DNA from: Lithospermum erythrorhizon
Taxonomy: Eukaryota; Streptophyta; Magnoliopsida; Boraginales; Boraginaceae
Length of the DNA stretch: 64,000 nucleotides
Direction of reading: 5' to 3'
Assembly: GCA_019722365.1 (NCBI GenBank)
Contig: JADFUC010000278.1
Coordinates: 558,001 to 622,000 of the forward strand
Shown here in pieces: positions 13,468-24,900 of the stretch (position 1 is its first letter; each line of letters begins with the position of its first letter). Position numbers and translations under genes: made by a program. The notes beneath the pieces are model-generated. The model saw nothing but the letters and a program-made list of their open reading frames with translations, did not search any database and was not told the origin of the DNA.

Positions 13468-14448
13468 CTAGTAAGTTGAAGCTGCCGGGGCCGGGGTCGT
13501 GGACGTGGTCGCTATAGGTCTCCAGTCATCATTGTATGAAAATGTAGGTCCCAAATTGTACAAGAATCTACCCACAGTACGGATGCTTGGTTCCATTACG
13601 TGATTCTCCCACGCTTCATCCGCGTCTTTTCCGCATTTCTTGAACACATCAGTAGCATCTAGCCTATGTAATTTCCATTTCTTCACATTTTTTAGCTTGT
13701 GGATTTTCTCTAGTTGTTGATATGCTAATTTGCAAGTATTGATTTTAATGTCTTTTACTGCTTTTTCCAGGAGTCTAGCTCTGCCTTTCTTGCCTAAAAA
13801 TGGTTCCATTCTGAAATAATGATCAAGTTCCGGGACACTAATTGCCTTGAAGATCCCCCTGGAATACAGATCAGGGTCATTATTTGGATTGAACATCGCC
13901 CTCACTTCATTGATTAATCCCCTTTCCAGCATTCGATCAACTCGATCTGACAAGAACGAATGCAGAATTGGGATTGATACGTCCACCCAGAGGAAGCAGC
14001 ATTCGTATTTTGATCTAAATTTTTTATTTTTGTCGTCAACTAAAGCCTCAACGAAGGAATTAGAACCTCCAACGATGATTGGAAGTTGTTCCCGGCTGGT
14101 TATGGATTGTAGTGAGGTGGAAGCCAGGTTGCAGAAGTTTGTAGCTGTGAAATCGACGTTGGGATCAATGACTGAGAAGAGATGGTGGGGTATACCTTGG
14201 CTTTCTTCTGGTGTGATCTTGTTGGTCGTTATGTCTAGGCCTTTATGGACTTGCATTTTATCGGAATTGATAATCTCAGCCGGAAAATGGGTTGCTAAAT
14301 CTATGGAGAGTCTTGATTTTCCTGTGCCTGTTGCCCCCAATACTATCACAACCTTCTCCTTCTGCGATGGCAGCCTTCGGTGGAACAGTGGCAGATCAAC
14401 CCCACCCTCCAGCAAAGGTTGAGTTTGTTTGAATGTTGCCATATTCAT
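13468..14448 (-). CDS. IPT: Adenylate (ATP/ADP) isopentenyltransferase, IPT3/IPT5 type
   Basis: Catalyses the first committed step of cytokinin synthesis: transfer of the dimethylallyl group to the N6 of ADP/ATP. The gene is one exon encoding 326 aa, as is normal for plant IPT genes. The P-loop GATGTGKS lies at residues 38-45, followed by FPAEIINSDKMQVHKGLDI, which holds the catalytic Asp, then PHHLF, and PIIVGGSNSFVEALVDD, which is nearest to Arabidopsis IPT3 as I remember it. Relatives are plastidial or partly prenylated; this protein ends ...APAASTY, so it lacks the C-terminal CaaX box known from AtIPT3. The N-terminus before the P-loop is short and lacks a clear transit peptide. Large antisense open frames over this gene are shadows. 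Confidence 0.93.
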   Translation of the reverse strand: MNMATFKQTQPLLEGGVDLPLFHRRLPSQKEKVVIVLGATGTGKSRLSIDLATHFPAEIINSDKMQVHKGLDITTNKITPEESQGIPHHLFSVIDPNVDFTATNFCNLASTSLQSITSREQLPIIVGGSNSFVEALVDDKNKKFRSKYECCFLWVDVSIPILHSFLSDRVDRMLERGLINEVRAMFNPNNDPDLYSRGIFKAISVPELDHYFRMEPFLGKKGRARLLEKAVKDIKINTCKLAYQQLEKIHKLKNVKKWKLHRLDATDVFKKCGKDADEAWENHVMEPSIRTVGRFLYNLGPTFSYNDDWRPIATTSTTPAPAASTY

Positions 14449-14644
14449 TTTTTATAAACAGTATATCAAAACAACACAAATAAAAATATAGGTTGTCAGA
14501 AAATGTCAAGTTTCAAGAATCTCTACTAGATTATAATGATCTACTAATTTAACTATAAGTATATAGTATCAAGAAATAGGAGTGAAGGTTGATGAGAACA
14601 AAATTGCTACTGCAGGTGTTGCAAAATGAGAAAGAGGGTGTTGG

Positions 14645-14654
14645 CTATTTATGC
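14645..14654 (-). promoter_or_regulatory. Possible TATA box of the IPT gene
   Basis: On the minus strand this reads GCATAAATAG, a TATA variant about 200 bp upstream of the IPT start codon. A CATGCA (RY-like) motif lies just upstream of it. This is position and sequence only. Confidence 0.35.
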
Positions 14655-16474
14655 AGAATGCATGCAAGTACAAGACAAAATTTTAAAAGATAGTCAACTG
14701 CAACTTGAATAAATGCTCCTCTAAAGGAACAATAGTGCTATTTATCTCCTCCTGCCCCCCTATCTCTGTTTGTTTTTCTATTTTTTCTTTTGCTCTATTT
14801 GTATTTTTCCATATTGTATGTTGTCCTCTGTTCCATATTGTTGTCCCAGAGAGCAATGGGTGGACAGAAATAGATTCTCATAGTTAGGTGGATTATACAC
14901 ACTCTTGCATTAAGTGTTGTTAGTACACCAATTGGAGGCAATATAATGCTGTTTATATTGGTGTTTCTTGATCTTTCATTCATGGAATAGGTCATTGATC
15001 ACCTAGCTCATTTAAACTATTGTAAATGATAAGATTAAGAATAAAATGAATTTGTCCTAGAGACAAGATAAGTTGTCATTGAAGTGCTTATACTTTGGTC
15101 CTCTTTTATAAGTTGCCAAATTGACATATAGTATTGATTTCCCAATTGCTTATACTTATTCTATTATATGTCTATACGGTCAATGGAATAGAGTCATTGT
15201 CCTCCATACCACCGCACAACCTTAATCGATAAGTATCATTTGTCATTGTTATTCTTTTATATTTTCTACATAGAGCACTGATAGAAAGTCACCTCCAAGA
15301 TCATTAAAAATTTACTCTTTCATATTATTATTATAATTATTATTGTGGTTTCGAGAACAAAGTTTTGATTACAGTAAATTATTTTGGGACAAACGATTTG
15401 CTCCAATCCTTTCTCAGAGTAATGAAAGTTAGAATGATTTTTGTTGCATTTTCCTAAACCTTAAAGTTGACCAAAAAGGTATTTGTGCTAAAATTAATTG
15501 TTATTTTTAAAGGATACAATACGAGGACTTTCCGGGGTCACCTATCCGATTACTATTCTCGTCCAATCATGTTTACCTTCAGAGTTCTGATGTGATCCGG
15601 TGTATTAGTGATGATATGATAGCACCCAATGACAAGGGAATAAGTTGTACAAGTAGAATGAGCAGATATGTAAAGTTTGTTGCACCAACATATCGCATTC
15701 GATTCTGCAAATGAAATTATGAGCAAGTGGGCGCGGAGACTCGTTTGGACATGGACTTGTGGAAACCACTTTGTCTTGAGAGTTGAGACTGATGAGATTC
15801 CATGCTATTAAAGGATTCTTATTAACAACTAATCGGTTTGATTCTCATTGGGTGGTCAGATGGATGTTGTATGTTTTAATCGATCTCTCTAATAGTAGGA
15901 ATCATATAACTAGCAATCCGATAAAAAGGTACATACAGAATAAACAAATCGAAATCGAAATCTACATACAAGTGTTTTCAAGGCGTTACAAATTCAGTGA
16001 CTTATTTGAGCAAATTGAGGAAGGTGCATACAGTACAACTGTTCATCTTTAGTACGTTCATATGTGCTGTTTCTTAAGCTTACAGAACCACACCTTGGAA
16101 TCTTGAATTCAATTTTTTACCACGAAAAAACAAACTGGACGATATTTTAGGGATGGAGTAAGTATTATTCATTCTTGCTCTAGTGGCCCCTGACCACCAA
16201 CTTCCCATCGCCACTAATCTGGTCGTTCCAATTTCTAATAATGACCCACTCGTGATATGAGAATATTACAATAGGAGTAAGATGGAGTTAGGAGCAACAT
16301 TTGTTTATGATTACTTGTGGACTATCTTAGTTTTGGTCCAGCTTAGACAATTTCCAAGTAATGTGTAGGTTACTTCATACTTGTCCACCAATTCATTAGA
16401 CACACCATTAGTCAAAATAGGTGTATTGTTCAAAGTATAAAACGTGGCAGCTGCCATTTTTGTCTTAGAGCAAA
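14655..16474. other. Intergenic region between divergent IPT and PhzF-like genes
   Basis: No gene is visible. Around 16125-16165 there is a stretch (AAACTGGACGATATTTTAGGGATGGAGTA) that looks like the right end of a Stowaway-type MITE. The rest is AT-rich, and the longest frame (15783-16052) is not convincing. Confidence 0.45.
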
Positions 16475-17998
16475 ATGGCAAAGAAACCTGTGAAGTACTA
16501 TGTGGTAATGAACTTTTTTCAATCTCCTAACTACATGTTCAATAATTTCTAAAATATTTATGAGAATCTTGATTTAATGAGTAGGTGGACGCGTTTACAG
16601 ACTCGGCTTACAAAGGAAACCCGGCTGCTGTATGTTTGCTGAAAGATGAAAGAGATGATGAGTGGCTTCAGAATGTTGCCACTGAGTTCAATCTTTCCCA
16701 GACTTGTTTCTTGACCCGAGCCACCACCGTGACCGAGTCAGATGACTCGTCTCAACAGCCACCCAGGTTCCACCTCCGTTGGTTTACTCCAGTTGCCGAG
16801 GTTAGTCCATTTTCATATCTTCATATACCAAGTAGATCTTATGTCCCGAACGATGTGTTTTACGACAAGTTACTCATGTAATGCCAAATTTAACTTTTAA
16901 TATAAAAATTCCAAAATTGTCATGATCTGTGTCGGGGAATCTCGTACAGGTGATCTCATACCGTTTAGACTTTAGATACAATGAACTACTCTTTTTCATA
17001 ACTAATTGTAGTCTTGTAGATCGAGATCCATATTTATTTAATACTCCGTACAAACGAATGATTGATTGATCGTCAGGTTAAGCTTTGTGGGCATGCTACT
17101 TTGGCAGCTTCACATGTTCTTTTCACTTATATCTTAGTGAATGATGATTTGATTGAGTTCTCCACATTATCTGGGAAATTAACTGCCAAAAGAGTCCCAG
17201 AAAGCAAAGGGAAAAATGAACTGTTCATTCAACTAAACTTCCCTGTTGTACCCATTGTTGAGTTCAATTCTGCTGATACTTCTCAAATATCGAAAAGCTT
17301 GAAAGGCGCTGCTGTGCTTGAGATCAGCAAAACTATTAGTGATGACCTCTTTGTAAGTTGTAGCATTTCTTTAATTCGTTTCTATTTTGGTTTCGCCCCA
17401 ACCTGATTGTTGCTCATTCTAATTTTCTCATCAGGTTCTCTTGCCATCAGGGAAGGAAGTAGCAGAATTTAAGCCCCAGACCACAGACATTGAAAAGTTA
17501 CCTGGAAGAGGACTTATAGTTACAGGACCTGCACCCCCTGAATCTGGCTTCGACATTTTCAGTCGTTTCTTTTGTCCGAAGATGGGGATCAATGAGGTAC
17601 CCCCTTTCTATTTGGATCGTGATTGTTCATCTCAAGTTAATTGCATTCAGTTTCTATAAGCACTCAGTAATGTCAATGTACCCTTTTATAGGATCCTGTT
17701 TGCGGGAGTGCTCATTGCGCCTTAACGCCTTACTGGTCCAAGAAACTTGGGAAAACTGATTTGATTGCATATCAGGTATGGGTGTTCTGCTTTTTCTACT
17801 TCATTATTTATGCTTAATGTCAATGTTCATCATTTGGAAATATATTGGATGATGTAGTTAGTAGTAATGAAATTTATTTCATTTGTTCAGGCGTCACCCA
17901 GAAGTGGGATTCTTCATTTGCAAATGGATGAAAAGAATCAGAGAGTTCTCCTTCAAGGGAAAGCTGTTGCGGTGATGGAAGGCTCTCTTTTAGTTTAA
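16475..17998 (+). CDS. PhzF-family isomerase-like protein
   Basis: Member of the phenazine-biosynthesis PhzF/diaminopimelate-epimerase fold, found widely in plants with no settled substrate. Exons: 16475-16504, 16585-16800, 17077-17352, 17435-17596, 17692-17775, 17891-17998; 876 nt, 291 aa, all introns phase 0. The start MAKKPVKYYV is split from VDAFTDSA by intron 1. Motifs: GNPAAV at 21-26, CGHAT at 86-90 (equivalent of PhzF His74), and DPVCGSAHC at 229-237 (equivalents of Asp208 and Ser213). At the place of the PhzF catalytic Glu45 the protein has LSQT, that is Gln49. The end, AVMEGSLLV, matches the family end, so the gene is complete although a Helitron begins 26 bp after the stop. Confidence 0.9.
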
Positions 17999-18024
17999 CT
18001 TCAAGGGGTCTCTTGCATTTGGTA

Positions 18025-20590
18025 GTAGTAAGATATTATGTGCGTTGCACGCGAACAATCGGGCTTAAATCTAAAAAGTAGGGCATTTTACAATAATTTA
18101 TTTTTTATCAATACTTCAAATACTGGGCGAAAAGATTAACTCTAAATTGATTGACGCCCATTAAATATAAATAACGAATTTCAAATAATATAAATTTAGA
18201 GTTTACATTCTCTTTAATTTATTTCAAAAATTTTAACACTATCATGCTTATCATTATTTATTCATTTTATTTTTAGTCTTACTTTATTATTTGTAATATT
18301 TTAAGTATTTTGCCTTACGTATATCATTTTAAATGCTTCCACCATATATATTGAGATTTGTTATTATTTATTTTCAATAAAATAATCCATATGTTTTAAA
18401 TAAACCGCAATTCTATCGATGTTGTGCTATCAATTTTACAAACTATTCCAAATATTACACACACGAAGAGGTCTCGACAACCAATTGAACTTGTTTCTAA
18501 TGATGAAAAATTTAATGTTTGAATAATCTTGAACATAATTAGTTGATATTTCATTGTTAAAAAGTAAATATGATTTAATATAAAAATAATCATTGTCATA
18601 AATTTGTTATGAAAATATGATATTATGATTTTTAGTGTAATGACTGCTGACTTCAAACTACAAAAGATTTTATAACATATATAACATGATTTACTTTTTA
18701 TAACTATGATAGTAGAAAATAGATGTTTGTTAATTGGTGACATATCAAATCTGTTTCAAATAGTTATAATATAATATATTTTGAGTTGAAAAGATACATG
18801 TTTCATTCATATATGTTATAACATATTAAATTATAAAAAATAAATTATAAATCATAAGAGAGAAAATTTAATTGATTGTTAACTAATACATCATATCTCT
18901 AATAACTCAAATATAAAAGTAATACTCATTTGTATATTCATAATACAAGTAAGAAGTAATGTTACATTATGTTATTGAATAATTACTTAAAGGATAATAG
19001 TTATTTGTAACTCCTAATATTTGAAATAATGAGTCATAATGCCCAAGAGATCTTTTAACTTATAAGTTTTTTTAAAAAATTAATGAGTTATTATTAGTAC
19101 ACTAAATTAAAATACATAAATTTCATTATCTATTTTTAATTATTCAATTTTCATTATTATATTTTCTTATAATTAATTTATCTCAAGTATATACATTCAA
19201 GAAATAAGATATTTCACTAACTCAACTAATTTTTAATGTGTTTTATATTTGTTAAGAAAAAATATATCAATATGTAGTATTTTAAACATACTTTACTATT
19301 AAATTTATAATTACGATTAAAAAGAACTTTTATATTGCCAATCAAGACAGAAAGCTTAATTTGCTTATCATGAAAGACAAACTCAGAAATCTTTTAGGGA
19401 TGGAAGGAGTTAGTATTTATGAATAACTATCAATCTTATATATTTTTTGTAATAACAGATTAAATATATTAGAATACACAAACTCATATCACTTTTTTAT
19501 AATAATAAAAATATAGGATAATATACTTCTAAAGAAACTGTAGTTCAATATACCTTCAAAATGAAAAAAAAAATTACATTTTTTTTGTGGCAACAATTGT
19601 AAAGAGTCCTGACTAAAATCATCAAGATTGTCACATAATTTATCTTAAATAATTAATATAACCTAAAAGTTTCACTATTAATTAAAATTTAATAAATTTA
19701 ATTTGTATTTTTCTTTACTTATGATTTATATAATTACTTACTACGTATCAAGTAAACTTTAGTTTAATACTATCAATATCTATTAGTTTTTAAAATTATT
19801 AATCTAACAACTTTTATATTTATTTCGAATTTCATTATATTATACTTATTATTATAATTTTTCTTTTAAGACATAAGAAACTATAGCTATTATCATAAAT
19901 ATATCTAAATATTTTTCTAACTACGTAGCTTTAACTTCAAATATTTCCGATATATAACATTTAATAATATTATCATCTTTAATTTCATATATCAGTATTA
20001 CTTATATAGTGTTTTAAAATATTATAATAAAAATATAATTCTATATGAATAACTATCAATCTTATTTTTTATATAATAATAGATTAAAGATGTCAAAGAT
20101 ACACAAAATCATAGCTCTTTTTTGATAATAATATACTATTGTTAAAAAATACTAATGTAACCTAAACTTTAAATATAAAGCCTCCTAATTAATGTCTTTT
20201 AATTTATCTTAAATACTAATGTAACCTAAACTTTCATTTACACTAAAATTTAATAAATTGAATTTGCATTCTTCGTTACTTATGATTTGTATAATTACTT
20301 AATTCAAGATCGCAAATTTATTTTTAATACTTCTTTTAAATCTATTAGTTTTATAATTATTAATTGTACACATATACTAGTTTTGATTATTATTATATTA
20401 TACTATGGTTATAATTTTCCTTTTGTCAAAATATATTAAGCAATATCTATAAAAATATCGAAATTACTTCTAATTTTATAATTTAACTTCACATATTTTG
20501 ATATAAATATCTAATATCATTATCATATTTTATACGATGGTATCAGACATTTATATATAGTATATATTATTTTTTTGTAATGACTATAGA
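18025..20590 (-). mobile_element. Non-autonomous Helitron-like element, copy 2 (inverted)
   Basis: Reverse-complement relative of the element at 454-3031. Read on the minus strand it starts TCTATAGTC after an A at 20590 and ends with the hairpin CGTGC-AAC-GCAC, then ATCTTACTAC before a T. The last base of the terminus is C where CTAG is expected, so the 3' end has mutated. The open frame at 18396-18743 is the counterpart of that in copy 1 and is not a credible gene. The element ends in the 3' flank of the PhzF-like gene. Confidence 0.7.
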
Positions 20591-21936
20591 TTTTTAATAT
20601 TTATAAATGATATTTAATATTATTGCAAATTCAAAGTTTAAAAATAAATCTTTGCAAGCAAATTTAATTATATAAATATTTAATTACATTGAACTAAACA
20701 AACGTATGTTTAAGTATTCAAAAACCTAAATAACGCCTTTTCTACACAAAATAATTACGGTAGCCGAACCCACACCGCACGAGCGCAAAGCGCCGCTGCA
20801 TTTAACACTCTAATTCTTTAGTTGAAACATGCCCTGACACATCCGTTCCATTAACTCCTCAAAGGTATTCAGACAAAGACTGAAAGTGACGTTAATGACT
20901 AAGTTTCACACTTATTAAAACGATTATAATATAAAATAAGTTATGGATATAAATTATCGATTGATGAATTCATTAAAAATGATTTAATGAATATTAAGAG
21001 TCGTGTAAACATCAAAATGAAACTTCTTCAAAAAGCCAGATTTTTACGCTAATGACTTTAAATTTCCCTTATCGTTATTTAATTATTATCAAATTTAATA
21101 ATCATTAGATGCGTTATATTCATTACATTCGAAAAGCCACTTAAACATTACAAAAGTTTTTCCAACCATTGCCATCCACATTTTTATGAAAGATATAAAT
21201 ATAGATATGTTAGAACCAACCATGGTTTTGTTGTTTTTCGTTTATGTATATCCCAATAAAGGTCATCGTCTATCATTTGTCTCAAAAATGAAAAATGAGG
21301 AGCAAAATCAATCCCAGAACTTTAAAGAAAAGAGAAAAGTAAATTTATACAAGTTTGAAATTGTTATCGAGTCAGTTTTCGAGTTTCATTATACCCAAAA
21401 CTCGGCATTGTTTAAAATCGAGTCCAACAATGGATTCACCTCAATCCAAACACACACCATTAGTGTCAGAAACGAGTCAGAATAATTGCGTCTGAGCTAA
21501 CTAGGTTAACAAGTTGTTATTTACCTTGTTCAGTAGTTACTGATTACAGTTGAACCATATTTTAAAAAAAGGGACAAAAGAGAAACATACACTCCCTTGA
21601 AAATTACGTACACAGTTTGTTACAACTCAAGCTCCTTTCGACTACTACAATCTAAAGTTTCTCTAAAGTTTCAGTGCAGAACCCTCAATTCCTCAAATAG
21701 AGACCAGCCACAACTACTACAGTCTATATCCAACACTCCTTTCGACTTCGACAAGCATTCAGGGAAAAGTCATAATTACCTCAACAAAGAGGTGTCGAAG
21801 GATGAAAATGTCATCTGAATCGCTTTTCGAGCGAGAGCAGCACTAGTTAATAGAGGCAAAAGAACAGCTATCCATTCATAGTACTTGAGCAAGAGCAAGT
21901 TCTTGACAGCTCGAACCATTCTGCTAAAACATATCT
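20591..21936. other. Intergenic region downstream of XPD, no gene seen
   Basis: AT-rich, with a small GC-rich patch at about 20760-20815. The open frames at 21186-21485 and 21597-21818 lack codon bias or family resemblance. The part next to 21937 is the expected 3' UTR of the XPD gene. Confidence 0.4.
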
Positions 21937-24900
21937 TCAAAACATCATTTCAATATTCCCGGTGCCCATCTTCTCAAGGTCTTCTTGCGACAAAAGAGTC
22001 TTCTTACCAATTGCACCAGTTTTATCATATGGCTGGGCCATCTTCTTTAAAAACTGAATACAGTGAAGACGCCACATTAGCTAACATGGGAACATGCCAT
22101 ATTCTGAGTTAACATGCAACAATAAAGTATCAGTTCCCCCCAATTCCCATAGTATACAACGCTCACAACCCAAAGGAACAAAAAATGAGAAGGGAGGCCA
22201 AAAGAAATGAAGTGTGAAGCAGGAAATAACGATCATAGAAAATGAATTAACAAATAAAGCTTACATCTCTGGCAATTAAAGATGTTATCGTCTGGTTCAA
22301 AACCGAAAAACCACCGAATCAACCGAACCTAATTTTAATCGGATGATGGGGAAAAATGAGACCAACCGAAATGGAAAGAAAATCAAACCGACAAAATTAA
22401 TCGTTTCGCTTTAGTATAAACCAACCGAAACGAACCGACCGAATCGAGTATATATATTTTCATTAAAATATTTATTTGTGATATTTTTAGTTTATAACTA
22501 TTTTAGCTCAAATCACGAAGCATTCTTACCAAATCATACATTCGCAAGGAACGCCAAGATTCGCTAAGAATCAACGTTATTATACACGTTGCTAAGAATT
22601 GCTTGGGGATCTATATCTATTATTACGCATGTTGCTTCAAACACCAAGAATCGGGCTAGTGCCACCGGCCGGACGACTCTCTACAAATATATCACGCACG
22701 CGGCTTATGCTATCAAATTTATGCGGTATTTTATTTCAATTGAAATCACGAACTTTTGTATTATATTATAAAAAACCCGAAAAACCGACCGAATGTAACC
22801 GAATAAGCATGAAAACCGACATCAACCGAACCGAGCCCAAACCGAATTAATTTCCTCGAATCAAATTATTATAGGTATTTAAAACCGATAGAATTGGGTT
22901 TCACACAAAAAATTGAAAAAAACCGACTGAACCGAACCGAAAACATCCCTACTGGCAATGCAAAAGAAATGAAGCGTGAAGCAGGAAATAATGGTCATAG
23001 AAAATGAATTTACAAATAAAGCTTACATCTCTGGCAATGTGCACAGCCATGTCAGTGCTCAAGTTCAGGTTTGCATCACGGAGATAAGACAGAATCCATC
23101 CAGGCAACTTGGAACGCTTATCGTGGCGACTGTACCTAAAATTTACACATAAGATGGTCAAGTTTCGACTCAATCACATCCACTTACAAAGGATGCACTA
23201 AATTCATAAGCATATTTTGAGTACTTTCTTTCCCTACAACAAAGGCACTGGATATTCTATATTGACTTCATTTACAAAGGATGTATTAAACTTAATAATT
23301 GTAGAGTGTGTTTTGCAGAGTTTTCGACAAACCATTTGCCTACCTCTTATCTGCAAAGATCATCATGCCATAATCTGCCTTTGAACGAATAACTCGTCCC
23401 ACACATTGAGCAGCTTGTCTCTACGTATATGTTAAAAGACAATTGTAAGTCCAATGTAACAGATAACTTCAGATAAATTATCCAAACTGATCTTACGCAA
23501 TAGTCAATACCAATGCATCAAATGTCAGAAAATCGCCCTCCTTTATCTGGAAAGTCTCTCTTAAGTACTCCAATCGTGCAAGTAATACTCTAAAATTTGA
23601 ACGAACGGATAAAATCAGTGTATGATACTTCAATCGCCGGGTATACATGCCAACCACTAATATATTTGGAGGAAAAAGAAACTTGACAAATTTACCTATA
23701 TGTAACAAAACAATAAGAACTAACAATGTGAGATTTAATTTTTGATATCGGATTCTTTAAGAGAAGCATAAGTTTCAGAAGTAAACAAAGATGAGAAGAG
23801 AGGTCTTGTTCTAAGCCATCCACCCGTACGCCAACCCCACATAATGGGAGGAAGCTTAATTTTGAATGGTTATCCTATAATCATTTCCCTATTTTACTTT
23901 TAACACAAACTTTGTTCCCCTCAGCAAAGTAGTGGTAAGTGAAAAGAGTTTCTGCTCAAAAAGAAAATCACCTGCTCAGTGTGTACTGGAAAGGAACACC
24001 AAACATGATCACAAGCCTGCCATAATGCCTATCAAAGTCTATACCCTCTGCTACTTTTCCCCTGCAAGGAAAACATAACGAGTATTATAACTGACATATG
24101 GCCAACTTAGGTGCCACTGAGGAAGGAAAATTTAACTAAATAGGACCAAGAAAAGCTGACCTAGCAACAGAGAAGAAGACGGCACCTCTCCCACAATCAC
24201 AGGCCCTGCGATAGTTATCAAGAGCCAATGTAGTCTCAACTACATCTTGGGTTTCAATGAAGACAAGCTTATGTTGCATTATCTCCTGAAGGAAGGATAT
24301 GAAAAGATGGAAAAGATAAATAGAGGTTATCAAGAATTGATCTGTGTTTAAAAAACTACAAGATATCATTGTGCAGAGATTAACTTAGGTGCTTACATCA
24401 AATTAGTAAGCAGGTTGCTTACACAAGGGTAAAACCGTAAAATCACCAAAATTTGAAAAATGGAAAAAAATCCCCATTTTCGGACAACGCAATCTCCCTC
24501 CCCCAACTCCCGACTTTAACGGCACATTCCCAACCCCCCACTCCCACCATTTTTATTACACACAAACCATCAATTAATACAATTAAATTGAACCAAAAAA
24601 CAAAAAAACTAAAAACTAAAACCCACTTTGTTTTGACCGCTTGAATTTCGGTGGTCTTAACTGCAAATTCATCCCCAATTCTTCTATATAACTTTTCATA
24701 ACCTAACAGCCGATTGAAGAAGTTCTCGATGGTCAACAAAGTCAACACGGACTCCTCCCCTTCATCGTTGACTAATTCCTCCAGCGAGTTGACTATTTTC
24801 GGGTTCACTTTTTCTTCTTCTGTGGTTCAATTGGGTTCTTGTTCAACTGCTGCAGAATCGTCGTGTTCGCCTTCTTCGTCATCATCGGAAAGGGTTTTGG

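Noticed and set aside
13847..14422. 191-codon plus-strand frame over the IPT gene
   Set aside because: It is the antisense shadow of a strongly conserved IPT frame and has no family resemblance.
22589..22850. Two overlapping plus-strand frames
   Set aside because: They lie inside the hAT element and consist of ACCGAA-type repeats without a transposase motif.
24443..24627. Hydrophobic continuation of the minus-strand frame in the Pack-MULE
   Set aside because: After the plausible donor at 24627 the frame turns into low-complexity sequence, so only the part before the donor was kept as coding-like.
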